A stretch of 64,000 nt of DNA. Origin: Pseudomonas lini. Its GTDB lineage: Bacteria > Pseudomonadota > Gammaproteobacteria > Pseudomonadales > Pseudomonadaceae. The notes beneath the pieces are model-generated. The model was given only the letters and a program-made list of their open reading frames with translations, did not search any database and was not told where the DNA came from. The position numbers were made by a program, and so were the translations under genes. Location: positions 667,569 to 731,568 of the forward strand of contig NZ_JYLB01000004.1 of the NCBI RefSeq assembly GCF_001042905.1, in the 5' to 3' direction. Shown here piece by piece: positions 9,236 to 20,726 of the stretch; the stretch's first letter is position 1; every line of letters starts with the position of its first letter.

Positions 9236-9976
9236 TTACTGAGCGTTGAACGCCTGGCCATTGATGCCGGTACTGTCCGGACCCATCAGGTAAAGGTAGA
9301 CCGGCATGATCTCCTCGGGTGTCGGGTTGTTCAGCGGGTTTTCGCCGGGGTAGGCCTGAGCGCGCATGCTGGTTCGGGTGGCGCCGGGGTTGATGCTGTT
9401 GGAACGCACCGGTGCGACTGTGTCTACTTCGTCGGCCAGGGTTTGCATCAGGCCTTCGGTAGCAAACTTGGAAACGCCGTACGCGCCCCAGTAAGCACGA
9501 CCCTTGCGACCGACACTGCTGGAGGTGAATACCACCGAGGCGTCCTGAGACAGCTTGAGCAGTGGCAGCAGGGTGCTGGTGAGCATGAACATGGCGTTGA
9601 CGTTGACGTGCATGACGCGCATGAAGTTCTCACCGGACAGCTGCTCGATGGGTGTCCGGGGACCGATGATCGAGGCGTTGTGCAGCAAGCCATCGAGGTG
9701 GCCGAATTCGGTCTCGATCATGGCTGCCAGTTCATCGTATTGATGAGGCAGCGCGGTTTCCAGATTGAACGGAATCACGGCCGGTTGTGGATGGCCGGCT
9801 GCTTCGATTTCGTCGTAGACCTGAGTCAGGTTGGCTTCGGTCTTGCCCAGCAACAGCACGGTGGCACCGTGGGCGGCGTAGGTTTTTGCAGCGGCAGCGC
9901 CGATGCCACGGCCAGCGCCGGTGACCAGGATGACCCGGTCCTTGAGCAATTCAGGACGGGCGGAATAATCAAACAT
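9236..9976 (-). CDS. yciK: YciK-family short-chain dehydrogenase
   Basis: This 246-residue classical SDR has the dinucleotide motif TGAGRGIG near residue 20, the active-site serine in VVFTSSSVG and the catalytic pair in YGVSKFA. It also carries the NPGATRTSMRAQA segment seen in YciK. It should be an NAD(P)-dependent oxidoreductase of unknown substrate. ATG 9976 (MFDYSARPE) is chosen over the upstream 9991 because it matches the usual YciK N-terminus and has GAGGT before it. It is the last gene of the mtaD-ubiG-mupP-yciK series, as in P. aeruginosa PA3170-PA3173, but a REP palindrome separates it from mupP. Confidence 0.87.
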   Translation of the reverse strand: MFDYSARPELLKDRVILVTGAGRGIGAAAAKTYAAHGATVLLLGKTEANLTQVYDEIEAAGHPQPAVIPFNLETALPHQYDELAAMIETEFGHLDGLLHNASIIGPRTPIEQLSGENFMRVMHVNVNAMFMLTSTLLPLLKLSQDASVVFTSSSVGRKGRAYWGAYGVSKFATEGLMQTLADEVDTVAPVRSNSINPGATRTSMRAQAYPGENPLNNPTPEEIMPVYLYLMGPDSTGINGQAFNAQ

Positions 9977-10010
9977 AAAAAACCTCAACATAATCCGTTA
10001 ACAGGGCCGA

Positions 10011-10085
10011 AAAAGATCGCAGTCTTCGGCAGCTCCTACGCCGATCGCGGTCTCCTGTAGGAGCTGCCGCAGGCTGCGATCTTTT
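10011..10085. repeat. REP-type palindrome (GATCGCAG...family) between mupP and yciK
   Basis: Arms reading AAAAGATCGCAGTCTTCGGC and its near-complement, with GTAGGAGCTGCCGCAGG on the return side, form an imperfect inverted pair. The left arm matches the half-element interrupted at 63873, which shows what the intact sequence there should look like. Confidence 0.85.
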
Positions 10086-10093
10086 GATTTGAA

Positions 10094-10765
10094 TCAGCAA
10101 CTGCACAAAGCGTTATCCAACACCTCGACCAGCGCCAGCGGATGATCGATTACCACGTCCGCGCCCCAGTGCTTCGGGTTATCGTCCGGGTGAATATAAC
10201 CGTAGGTCACCGCGCAGGTTTTGGTGCCGGCATCGCGGCCGGACTCGATGTCCCGCAGGTCATCGCCTACAAACAGCACGCTGGCCGGGTCCAGTTCGAG
10301 CATCTTGCACGCCAGGATCAACGGCTCCGGATCCGGTTTGCTGTTCTTCACATGATCAGGGCAAATCAGCACTTTCGAACGTTCGGCCAGGCCCAGCTGC
10401 TGCATGATCGGCTCGGCGAAACGCACTGGTTTGTTGGTGACCACGCCCCAGATCAGGTTGGCCTTTTCGATTTTCTCCAGCACCTCGGCCATGCCGTCGA
10501 ACAGATGGCTGTGGACCGCGCAATCCTTGAGATAGCGGTCGAGAAACTCCTGACGCAGTTCCTCGAACCCCGGCGACTCCGGGTCCATTGAAAAGGTCAC
10601 AGCGACCATCGCCTTGGCACCACCGGAAATTTCATCGCGAATGTATTGAGTGTTCATCGGCGGCAAACCACGGTCAGCGCGCATCGCCTGGCAGATGGCG
10701 ATGAAATCCGGCGCGGTGTCGAGCAGGGTGCCATCCATGTCGAAAAGGACTGCTCTGATACGCAT
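10094..10765 (-). CDS. mupP: N-acetylmuramic acid 6-phosphate phosphatase MupP
   Basis: This 223-residue HAD hydrolase of the phosphoglycolate-phosphatase-like group has motif [10 protein letters not shown] near residue 9, motif II in VVTNKPV, the motif III lysine in KNSKPDPEP, and motif [12 protein letters not shown]. In Pseudomonas the gene at this position, next to ubiG, was shown to be MupP. It dephosphorylates MurNAc-6-P in the anhydromuropeptide recycling route that feeds UDP-MurNAc and contributes to intrinsic fosfomycin tolerance. Older annotations call it Gph. It starts 4 bases after the ubiG stop codon, so translation is probably coupled. Confidence 0.9.
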   Translation of the reverse strand: MRIRAVLFDMDGTLLDTAPDFIAICQAMRADRGLPPMNTQYIRDEISGGAKAMVAVTFSMDPESPGFEELRQEFLDRYLKDCAVHSHLFDGMAEVLEKIEKANLIWGVVTNKPVRFAEPIMQQLGLAERSKVLICPDHVKNSKPDPEPLILACKMLELDPASVLFVGDDLRDIESGRDAGTKTCAVTYGYIHPDDNPKHWGADVVIDHPLALVEVLDNALCSC

Positions 10766-10769
10766 CGGC

Positions 10770-11468
10770 TTACTCCTCGCGCAGGGTCTGGATCATGTAG
10801 TTGACGTCCACGTCGGAGGCCAGTTTGTAATGCTTGGTCAACGGATTGTAGGTCAGGCCGATGATGTCCTTGACGGTCAGGCCGGCCATGCGGCTCCAGG
10901 CGCCAAGCTCCGAAGGGCGGATGAATTTCTTGAAGTCGTGGGTGCCGCGCGGCAGCAACTTCATGATGTATTCGGCGCCGACGATGGCGAACAGATAGGC
11001 CTTCGGGTTGCGGTTGATGGTGGAGAAGAACACCTGGCCACCCGGTTTGACCATTTTGAAACAGGCGCGGATCACCGACGACGGATCCGGCACGTGTTCA
11101 AGCATCTCCAGGCAGGTAACTACGTCGAACTGTTCAGGCATTTCTTCAGCCAGGGCTTCGGCGGTGATCTGCCGGTACTCGACGCTCACGCCGGATTCCA
11201 GCTGATGCAGTTGAGCGACCGCCAGCGGCGCTTCGCCCATGTCGATACCCATCACGGTCGCGCCGCGCTGGGCCATGGCTTCGCTGAGGATGCCGCCGCC
11301 GCAACCGACGTCGAGGACCTTCTTGCCCGCCAGATTGACGCGCTCGTCGATCCAGTTGACCCGCAGCGGGTTGATGTCGTGCAGCGGTTTGAACTCGCTT
11401 TCGCGGTCCCACCAGCGATGGGCCAGGGCTTCGAATTTGGCGATTTCGGCGTAGTCGACGTTGCTCAT
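10770..11468 (-). CDS. ubiG: Ubiquinone biosynthesis O-methyltransferase UbiG
   Basis: This 232-residue SAM-dependent methyltransferase has the SAM motif [16 protein letters not shown] near residue 55 and the conserved [16 protein letters not shown] at the N-terminus. The MLEHVPDP and [12 protein letters not shown] segments are typical of UbiG. It carries out both O-methylation steps of ubiquinone synthesis at the inner membrane face. It lies between mtaD (57 bases upstream) and mupP (4 bases downstream) on the minus strand, the conserved Pseudomonas order. Confidence 0.94.
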   Translation of the reverse strand: MSNVDYAEIAKFEALAHRWWDRESEFKPLHDINPLRVNWIDERVNLAGKKVLDVGCGGGILSEAMAQRGATVMGIDMGEAPLAVAQLHQLESGVSVEYRQITAEALAEEMPEQFDVVTCLEMLEHVPDPSSVIRACFKMVKPGGQVFFSTINRNPKAYLFAIVGAEYIMKLLPRGTHDFKKFIRPSELGAWSRMAGLTVKDIIGLTYNPLTKHYKLASDVDVNYMIQTLREE

Positions 11469-11525
11469 GGTGTCAGTCCTCTAAAACTTGAAAAATCCTG
11501 TTGCCCCGGTTTCGGTCCAGGGTGC

Positions 11526-12860
11526 TTACAATTCGGTATGGCCGCTGATGCGCCTGCCCCAGGCCTTGGCAGTGGCACACAGCTGCGCCTCATCCAGACG
11601 GGTCAGGCGGTGGTCGTCGAGCAGTTGCTTGCCGGCGACCCAAAGGTGTTTCACGCAGTCGCGGCCAGTGGCGTAGATCAGTTGAGAAACCGGGTCGTAG
11701 ACCGGTTGCTGTGCCAGGCCCGACAGGTCGAATGCGACGATGTCCGCCGCTTTGCCGACTTCCAGCGAACCCGTCTCTGCTTCGATTCCCAGTGCGCGCG
11801 CGCCATTGAGCGTGGCCATGCGCAGGGCGCGATGGGCGTCCAGCGCGGTGGCGGAGCCGGCGACGGCCTTGGCCAGCAACGCAGCGGTGCGGGTTTCGCC
11901 GAGCAGGTCGAGGTCATTATTGCTGGCCGCGCCATCGGTGCCGACCGCCACATTGACTCCGGCTTGCCACAAGCGCTCGACCGGGCAGAAACCGCTGGCC
12001 AGCTTCAGGTTCGACTCCGGGCAATGAATCACATTGGTGTTACTTTCTACCAGCAGCACCAGGTCTTCATCGCTGATCTGGGTCATGTGAACGGCCTGGA
12101 GGCGCGGCCCGAGCAGGCCCAGGCGGCCAAGGCGGGCCAGCGGGCGTTCGCCACGCTGCTCGACCGACTGCTGCACTTCGAAAGCGGTTTCATGGACGTG
12201 CATATGAATCGAGGCGTCCAGCTCTTCGGCGATCACCCGGATTTTTTCCAGGGTTTCGTCGCCCACGGTGTAGGGTGCATGGGGCCCAAAAGTGATTTTG
12301 ATCCGCTCGTGATGTTTGAGATCGCCAAATAATTCAACGCCCTGACGAATGGCTTCATCCGCCGTGGCGGCGCCTGGAATCGGGAAATCGAGGATCGGAA
12401 TGGCGATCTGGGCGCGAATGCCGCTGTTATGGACGCGTTCGCTGGCGACCTTCGGGAAGAAATACATGTCGGAGAAACAGGTGATGCCGCCTTTGATCTG
12501 CTCGGCAATGGCCAGGTCAGTGCCGTCGCGTACAAACGCTTCGTCTACCCATTTAGCTTCGGCCGGCCAGATGTGCTTTTCCAGCCAGGTCATCAGCGGC
12601 AGATCATCGGCCAGCCCGCGGAACAGCGTCATTGCCGCATGCCCGTGAGCATTGATCAGCCCGGGGGCGAGCAACATGTCCGGCAATTCGCGGACTTCGG
12701 TTGCGTTAAACTTCAAGGCTGCTGCGCGCGGGCCGATAAATACGATACGACCGTCGCGGATGCCCAGGGCATGCTCTTTAAGGACCACACCAGCCGGTTC
12801 GACGGGTACCAGCCAGGTCGGCAGCAATAACAGGTCGAGCGCAGCGGTGGGGGTCGGCAT
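11526..12860 (-). CDS. mtaD: 5'-methylthioadenosine / S-adenosylhomocysteine deaminase (TRZ/ATZ family)
   Basis: This 444-residue amidohydrolase starts at ATG 12860 ([12 protein letters not shown]); the frame continues upstream to 13010, but that part overlaps mtnA. Metal and active-site signatures are visible: NAHGHAAM (HxH), HMHVHE, THGPHAPYT-like FGPHAPYT, and [10 protein letters not shown] with the catalytic aspartate. The P. aeruginosa orthologue at the same place (PA3170) deaminates methylthioadenosine to methylthioinosine. It lies head to head with mtnA, which acts later in the same salvage route, and starts the mtaD-ubiG-mupP run. Confidence 0.88.
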   Translation of the reverse strand: MPTPTAALDLLLLPTWLVPVEPAGVVLKEHALGIRDGRIVFIGPRAAALKFNATEVRELPDMLLAPGLINAHGHAAMTLFRGLADDLPLMTWLEKHIWPAEAKWVDEAFVRDGTDLAIAEQIKGGITCFSDMYFFPKVASERVHNSGIRAQIAIPILDFPIPGAATADEAIRQGVELFGDLKHHERIKITFGPHAPYTVGDETLEKIRVIAEELDASIHMHVHETAFEVQQSVEQRGERPLARLGRLGLLGPRLQAVHMTQISDEDLVLLVESNTNVIHCPESNLKLASGFCPVERLWQAGVNVAVGTDGAASNNDLDLLGETRTAALLAKAVAGSATALDAHRALRMATLNGARALGIEAETGSLEVGKAADIVAFDLSGLAQQPVYDPVSQLIYATGRDCVKHLWVAGKQLLDDHRLTRLDEAQLCATAKAWGRRISGHTEL

Positions 12861-12929
12861 CGAAAGTCGGTTCCAGTGCTTTTGTAAAGGATGGCGAAGT
12901 ATACCCGAGCGCCTTCGCGGGGGGATCGC

Positions 12930-12935
12930 TATAAT
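12930..12935 (+). promoter_or_regulatory. Candidate -10 box of mtnA
   Basis: A perfect TATAAT lies 35 bases before the mtnA start, in the 109-base space between the divergent mtaD and mtnA genes. No good -35 hexamer is seen at the expected distance (GAGCGC there), so the promoter may need an activator or be weak. Confidence 0.5.
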
Positions 12936-12969
12936 CGGCGGCTTTTGTTCATGAGTGCGGGGTAATTGG

Positions 12970-14046
12970 ATGCGCGATCGACTGTTGGCTGCGGAGAAGG
13001 TGAAGGCCATCGATTGGCGTGATGGTGCCCTGCATCTGCTGGATCAGCGTATTTTGCCGTTCGAGGAAACCTGGATCGCCTACACCAGCGCTGCGGGTGT
13101 GGCTGAGGCTATTCGTTCGATGGTGGTGCGCGGCGCGCCAGCGATTGGCATCAGTGCGGCGTATGCCATGGTGCTGTCAGCCCGCGCCCGAATTGCCGAG
13201 GGCGGTGACTGGCAGGCGGCGTGGGAAGAGGATTACGCGTTACTGGCTGATTCCCGTCCAACAGCGGTTAATCTGTTCTGGGCCTTGAGTCGCATGCGTG
13301 ACCGCCTGGACCGCCTCAAGGAAGACGCAGACCCTCTGGCGGCGCTGGAAGCCGAAGCCATCGCCATCCACGAAAGTGATCGCGAAGCCAACCTGACCAT
13401 GGCCCAATTGGGTGTGGACCTGATCCGCAAGCATCAGGGCAACGCCCAGGCGATCCTGACGCACTGCAACACCGGCGCACTGGCCACCGGCGGCTTCGGC
13501 ACGGCGCTGGGGGTGATTCGCGGGGCTTTCATCGAGGGTATGGTCGAGCGCGTCTATGCCGATGAAACCCGTCCGTGGCTGCAAGGTTCGCGTTTGACCG
13601 CATGGGAATTGGCCAATGAAGGCATTCCCGTGACCCTCAATGCCGATTCCGCCGCTGCGCATATCATGAAAACCAAGGGCGTGACCTGGGTGATCGTCGG
13701 CGCCGACCGCATTACCGCCAATGGTGATGTGGCAAACAAGATCGGCACCTACCAACTGGCGGTCAACGCCATGCACCACGGCGTGCGCTTCATGGTGGTG
13801 GCACCGAGTTCGACCATCGACATGAACCTGGCCAGTGGTGACGAGATCCCCATTGAAGAGCGCGACGGCCGCGAGTTGCTGGAAGTTGGCGGCAAGCGGG
13901 TGGGGGCGGATGTCGATGCGTTCAACCCGGTGTTCGACGTCACGCCTGCGGATCTGATCGACGCGATCGTTACCGAAAAAGGCATCGTCGAACGGCCGGA
14001 TACGGCGAAAATGGCGCAGTTGATGTGCCGTAAGCGTCTGCATTAA
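12970..14046 (+). CDS. mtnA: Methylthioribose-1-phosphate isomerase MtnA
   Basis: This 358-residue protein converts 5-methylthioribose-1-phosphate to methylthioribulose-1-phosphate in methionine salvage. It has the family signatures [13 protein letters not shown] near residue 50, [13 protein letters not shown] around 160, the [16 protein letters not shown] segment, and [19 protein letters not shown] with the catalytic aspartate. ATG 12970 (MRDRLL) gives the usual length; a GTG at 12955 in frame is less likely. It is transcribed away from mtaD, its pathway partner. Confidence 0.93.
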   Translation: MRDRLLAAEKVKAIDWRDGALHLLDQRILPFEETWIAYTSAAGVAEAIRSMVVRGAPAIGISAAYAMVLSARARIAEGGDWQAAWEEDYALLADSRPTAVNLFWALSRMRDRLDRLKEDADPLAALEAEAIAIHESDREANLTMAQLGVDLIRKHQGNAQAILTHCNTGALATGGFGTALGVIRGAFIEGMVERVYADETRPWLQGSRLTAWELANEGIPVTLNADSAAAHIMKTKGVTWVIVGADRITANGDVANKIGTYQLAVNAMHHGVRFMVVAPSSTIDMNLASGDEIPIEERDGRELLEVGGKRVGADVDAFNPVFDVTPADLIDAIVTEKGIVERPDTAKMAQLMCRKRLH

Positions 14047-14072
14047 AGATATCTGGCGCCTGATAAATCGCT

Positions 14073-14144
14073 ATCGCGGGCAAGCCCGCTCCCACAGGTT
14101 TTGTGAACGCTGCAAAACTCTGTGGGAGCGGGCTTGCCCGCGAT
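14073..14144. repeat. REP-type inverted pair after mtnA
   Basis: Perfect 24-bp arms (ATCGCGGGCAAGCCCGCTCC and onward at 14073-14096, complement at 14121-14144) flank a 24-base spacer. It belongs to the same family as the pairs at 7818 and 25579. Confidence 0.9.
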
Positions 14145-14472
14145 TAGGCCCTGAGAATCAATGAAACAAGCCGAATCTGCCCTGAATTCTCCATTCAACA
14201 CAGCTCTAAGCCCCTCTCGTCCCTTTCAAGCCTGTCACCGGTCAACTAACTATGCTCCATGCGCATCTGGGGGATAGGTGCGTGGCGGCTCTTGTGATAA
14301 CATCCGGCGGTTTCCAGGGTAGCCTGATGTGGCTGCCTTTACTGCGCAGATCCATGGCATAACTCGTTGATTTGTCGTAAGTCGGTGCACGGCACTCAGT
14401 CTGCATCGGCGAGCTTCGTTCGTCCCATATGGATGTGACGAAGTTTCACCAGAAAAAGGAATCAGGCTTCTC
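14145..14472 (+). promoter_or_regulatory. gyrA upstream region with candidate extended -10
   Basis: This 328-base non-coding leader lies before gyrA. TGATAACAT at 14295-14303 fits an extended -10 (TGn plus TAACAT), which would give a transcript with a long leader of about 160 bases. GyrA expression is classically controlled by supercoiling around the -10 region. No strong -35 is seen. The sequence directly before the ATG has AAAAAGGAAT about 12 bases upstream as the ribosome site. Confidence 0.35.
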
Positions 14473-17142
<2,670 letters not shown>

Positions 17143-17153
17143 GCGGGCAAGCA

Positions 17154-17186
17154 GGGGGCGGATGAAGATTCGCCCCCTTGTTGTTT
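17154..17186 (+). terminator. Rho-independent terminator of gyrA
   Basis: The stem GGGGGCG / CGCCCCC (17154-17160 with 17171-17177) has a 10-base loop and is followed by TTGTTGTTTG. The tail is only moderately T-rich, so termination may be partial. Confidence 0.7.
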
Positions 17187-17233
17187 GTCCCTCAGGAACT
17201 ATGGAATTGTTTTAAATGTAGGGCTGTAGGACC

Positions 17234-17343
17234 GTAGGAGCTGTCGAGCGAAGCGAGGCTGCGATCTTTTGATCTTGCCGTCGCTCTTGTCTTGGCGGGC
17301 AGAACGAAAAGATCGCAGCCTCGCTTCGCTCGACAGCTCCTAC
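17234..17343. repeat. 37-bp perfect inverted repeat between gyrA and serC
   Basis: The arms 17234-17270 and 17307-17343 are exact complements over 37 bases, separated by 36 bases. Each arm combines GTAGGAGCTG and GCTGCGATCTTTT, the outer parts of the REP family at 724 and 10011, with a different centre (TCGAGCGAAGCGAGG). It looks like a longer relative of the REP element. It stands right after the gyrA terminator and could form a very stable hairpin. Confidence 0.85.
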
Positions 17344-17421
17344 AGGTTTACAGATCCACCTACCGATTTACAGATTCACAGATTTATTGCGTGATACCAC
17401 CAAATCAGAGCGAGATTGGAT

Positions 17422-18507
17422 GTGAGCAAGAGAGCCTATAACTTCTGTGCCGGTCCTGCGGCGCTTCCCGAAGCTGTCCTGAAGCGTGCTCAGGGTGAAC
17501 TCCTTGATTGGCACGGCAAGGGCCTGTCGGTCATGGAAATGAGCCATCGCAGTGATGAGTTCGTGTCCATTGCCACCAAGGCCGAGCAGGATCTGCGTGA
17601 TCTGCTGAATATCCCCTCGAACTATAAAGTGCTGTTTCTGCAAGGTGGCGCGAGCCAGCAATTTGCTCAGATTCCTCTGAACCTGTTGCCGGAAAGCGGC
17701 ACCGCCGACTATATCGACACCGGTATCTGGTCGCAGAAAGCTATCGAAGAAGCCTCGCGCTACGGCCACGTCAACGTTGCCGCCACCGCCAAGCCTTACG
17801 ACTATTTCGCTATCCCCGGTCAGAACGAATGGAGCCTGTCCAAAGACGCGGCCTACGTTCACTACGCACCGAACGAAACCATTGGCGGCCTGGAATTCCA
17901 ATGGATCCCGGAAACCGGTGATGTACCGCTGGTTGCCGACATGTCCTCGGACATTCTCTCGCGTCCGGTGGATGTTTCGCGCTTCGGCATGATCTACGCC
18001 GGCGCCCAGAAAAACATCGGCCCGAGCGGCGTCGTCGTGAACATCGTTCGCGAAGACCTGCTGGGTCACGCCCGTTCCATTTGCCCGACCATGCTCAACT
18101 ACAAGGTCGCGGCCGATAACGGCTCGATGTACAACACCCCGCCAACCCTGGCCTGGTACTTGTCCGGTCTGGTGTTCGAGTGGCTGAAAGAGCAGGGTGG
18201 TGTCGAAGCCATCGGCAAGCTCAATGAAGTGAAGCAGCGCACGCTGTACGACTTCATCGACGCCAGCGGCTTGTACAGCAACCCGATCAACAAGTCGGAC
18301 CGCTCGTGGATGAACGTGCCGTTCCGTCTGGCTGACGATCGTCTCGACAAGCCGTTCCTGGCCGGCGCCGACGAACGCGGCCTGCTGAACCTCAAGGGCC
18401 ACCGTTCCGTGGGCGGCATGCGTGCCTCCATCTATAACGCCGTCGATATCGTTGCGGTCAACGCGCTGGTTTCGTACATGGCAGAGTTCGAGAAGGAACA
18501 CGGTTAA
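17422..18507 (+). CDS. serC: Phosphoserine aminotransferase SerC
   Basis: This 361-residue class V aminotransferase makes 3-phosphoserine from 3-phosphohydroxypyruvate (serine route) and the analogous step in pyridoxal phosphate synthesis. Family signatures are NFCAGPAALPEAVL at the N-terminus, the PLP lysine in YAGAQKNIGPSG, and the C-terminal GHRSVGGMRASIYNA. The start is GTG 17422 (MSKRAYNF), which matches the family; the in-frame TTG at 17416 is only two codons upstream and lacks support. The stop overlaps the pheA start by one base. Confidence 0.95.
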   Translation: MSKRAYNFCAGPAALPEAVLKRAQGELLDWHGKGLSVMEMSHRSDEFVSIATKAEQDLRDLLNIPSNYKVLFLQGGASQQFAQIPLNLLPESGTADYIDTGIWSQKAIEEASRYGHVNVAATAKPYDYFAIPGQNEWSLSKDAAYVHYAPNETIGGLEFQWIPETGDVPLVADMSSDILSRPVDVSRFGMIYAGAQKNIGPSGVVVNIVREDLLGHARSICPTMLNYKVAADNGSMYNTPPTLAWYLSGLVFEWLKEQGGVEAIGKLNEVKQRTLYDFIDASGLYSNPINKSDRSWMNVPFRLADDRLDKPFLAGADERGLLNLKGHRSVGGMRASIYNAVDIVAVNALVSYMAEFEKEHG

Positions 18508-19601
18508 TGTCTGAGCAAGAACTCAAGGCACTGCGCCTGCGCATTGATGCTCTGGACGAAAAAGTTCTGGAGCTGATCAGTGAGCGCGCACGTTGCGCCC
18601 AGGAAGTTGCGCGAGTAAAGATGGCCTCGCTGGCCGAAGGCGAAGTGCCGGTGTTCTATCGTCCTGAGCGTGAAGCTCAGGTGCTCAAGCGTGTGATGGA
18701 GCGTAACCAGGGGCCGCTGGGCAACGAAGAGATGGCGCGGCTGTTCCGCGAAATCATGTCCTCGTGCCTGGCCCTCGAGCAGCCGCTGAAAGTGGCGTAC
18801 CTCGGCCCTGAAGGTACCTTCACTCAGGCTGCGGCCATGAAGCACTTCGGCCACGCGGTGATCAGCAAGCCGATGGCGGCGATCGACGAAGTGTTCCGGG
18901 AAGTCGCTGCCGGTGCGGTGAACTTTGGCGTGGTCCCGGTGGAAAACTCCACCGAAGGCGCGGTCAACCACACCCTCGACAGCTTCCTCGAGCACGACAT
19001 GGTGATCTGTGGCGAAGTCGAGTTGCGGATTCACCACCACCTGTTGGTCGGTGAAAACACCAAGACCGACAGCATCAGCCGCATCTATTCCCACGCCCAG
19101 TCCCTGGCCCAGTGCCGCAAGTGGCTGGACGCGCATTACCCGAATGTCGAGCGCGTGGCGGTTTCGAGCAACGCCGAAGCGGCCAAACGGGTCAAGGGTG
19201 AGTGGAACTCGGCAGCGATTGCCGGCGACATGGCGGCAGGCTTGTACGGGCTGACCCGTCTGGCCGAGAAAATCGAGGATCGTCCGGACAACTCCACGCG
19301 ATTCCTGATGATCGGCAGTCAGGAAGTACCGCCGACCGGCGACGACAAGACCTCGATCATCGTCTCCATGAGCAACAAGCCCGGCGCGCTCCACGAGCTG
19401 CTGGTGCCGTTCCACGACAACGGCATCGACCTGACGCGCATCGAGACCCGTCCGTCGCGCAGCGGTAAATGGACCTACGTGTTCTTCATCGACTTCGTCG
19501 GCCACCACCGCGACCCACTGGTCAAAGGTGTACTGGAAAAGATCAGTCAGGAAGCAGTAGCACTCAAAGTGCTGGGTTCCTACCCGAAAGCAGTTCTCTA
19601 A
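18507..19601 (+). CDS. pheA: Chorismate mutase / prephenate dehydratase (P-protein)
   Basis: This 364-residue bifunctional enzyme makes phenylpyruvate from chorismate. It has an AroQ-type mutase domain (about 1-90, LRLRIDALDEKVLELISER) and a dehydratase domain (about 95-270, with LGPEGTFTQAA, VPVENSTEGAV and NSTRFLMIG). An ACT regulatory domain (about 285-360) carries NKPGALHELL and the phenylalanine-binding IETRPSRSGKW. The ATG shares a base with the serC stop (TAATG), so the two are translationally coupled. Confidence 0.96.
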   Translation: MSEQELKALRLRIDALDEKVLELISERARCAQEVARVKMASLAEGEVPVFYRPEREAQVLKRVMERNQGPLGNEEMARLFREIMSSCLALEQPLKVAYLGPEGTFTQAAAMKHFGHAVISKPMAAIDEVFREVAAGAVNFGVVPVENSTEGAVNHTLDSFLEHDMVICGEVELRIHHHLLVGENTKTDSISRIYSHAQSLAQCRKWLDAHYPNVERVAVSSNAEAAKRVKGEWNSAAIAGDMAAGLYGLTRLAEKIEDRPDNSTRFLMIGSQEVPPTGDDKTSIIVSMSNKPGALHELLVPFHDNGIDLTRIETRPSRSGKWTYVFFIDFVGHHRDPLVKGVLEKISQEAVALKVLGSYPKAVL

Positions 19602-19613
19602 GGGCGGTAGCAA

Positions 19614-20726
19614 ATGAGTGGCAACTTCCTCGCTCTGGCACAGCTGGGCGTGCAACAACTTTCGCCTTACGTTCCGGGCAAGCCCGTGGACGAGCTGGCC
19701 CGTGAGCTGAATCTCGATCCGGCCAATATCGTCAAACTGGCGAGCAACGAAAACCCGTTGGGCGCCAGTCCCAAGGCGCTGGCAGCGATTCGCGAAGCGC
19801 TCACCGAGCTGACCCGCTATCCGGACGGCAACGGTTTTGCGCTCAAGACCCTGCTGGCCGATCAGTGCCGCGTCGAGCTGAACCAGGTGACGCTAGGCAA
19901 CGGCTCCAACGACATTCTGGAGCTGGTGGCGCGCGCCTATCTGGCGCCGGGCCTGAACGCGGTGTTCAGCGCGCATGCGTTTGCGGTCTATCCGATCGTG
20001 ACCCAGGCCGTCGGTGCCCAGGCAAAAGTGATCCCGGCCAAAGACTGGGGTCATGATCTGTCGGCCATGCTGGCCGCGATCGATGCCGATACTCGCGTGG
20101 TGTTCATTGCCAACCCGAACAATCCGACCGGGACCTGGTTCGACGCCGAAGCGCTGGATGAATTCCTGCAAGACGTACCGGCCCATGTGCTGGTGGTGCT
20201 GGACGAGGCCTACATCGAATACGCCGAAGGCAGCGACTTGCCCGACGGCCTGGACTATCTGGCGGCCTACCCGAACCTGCTGGTTTCGCGCACCTTCTCC
20301 AAGGCCTATGGCCTGGCGTCGCTGCGGGTCGGTTACGGCTTGTCCTCGGCCATCGTCGCCGATGTGCTGAATCGCGTGCGTCAGCCATTCAACGTCAACA
20401 GCCTTGCGCTGGTCGCCGCTTGTGCAGCGCTGCAAGACGTCGAGTACCTGGCCGAAAGCCGTCGCCTGAACGAGTCCGGCATGCAGCAGCTGCAAGCGGG
20501 TTTCCGCGACCTGGGGTTGAGCTGGATTCCATCCAAAGGCAACTTCATCTGTGTCGATCTGGGTCGCGTTGCGGCTCCAGTGTTCGAGGGGTTGCTGCGT
20601 GAAGGTGTGATCGTGCGTCCGGTGGCCAACTACGGCATGCCGAACCACCTGCGTATCACCATCGGTTTGCCGTCTGAAAACAGCCGCTTCCTCGAGGCGC
20701 TGACCAAGGTTATGGCTCGTGGTTGA
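19614..20726 (+). CDS. hisC: Histidinol-phosphate aminotransferase
   Basis: This 370-residue class I/II PLP aminotransferase has LASNENPLGASP at the N-terminus, the NPNNPTGTW segment, the LDEAYIEY aspartate/tyrosine and the PLP lysine in TFSKAYGLASLRVGYG. It acts in histidine synthesis, and HisC-type enzymes in this supraoperon also transaminate aromatic keto acids. This fits its place between pheA and tyrA. It starts 12 bases after pheA and overlaps the tyrA-aroA start by 8 bases. Confidence 0.94.
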   Translation: MSGNFLALAQLGVQQLSPYVPGKPVDELARELNLDPANIVKLASNENPLGASPKALAAIREALTELTRYPDGNGFALKTLLADQCRVELNQVTLGNGSNDILELVARAYLAPGLNAVFSAHAFAVYPIVTQAVGAQAKVIPAKDWGHDLSAMLAAIDADTRVVFIANPNNPTGTWFDAEALDEFLQDVPAHVLVVLDEAYIEYAEGSDLPDGLDYLAAYPNLLVSRTFSKAYGLASLRVGYGLSSAIVADVLNRVRQPFNVNSLALVAACAALQDVEYLAESRRLNESGMQQLQAGFRDLGLSWIPSKGNFICVDLGRVAAPVFEGLLREGVIVRPVANYGMPNHLRITIGLPSENSRFLEALTKVMARG

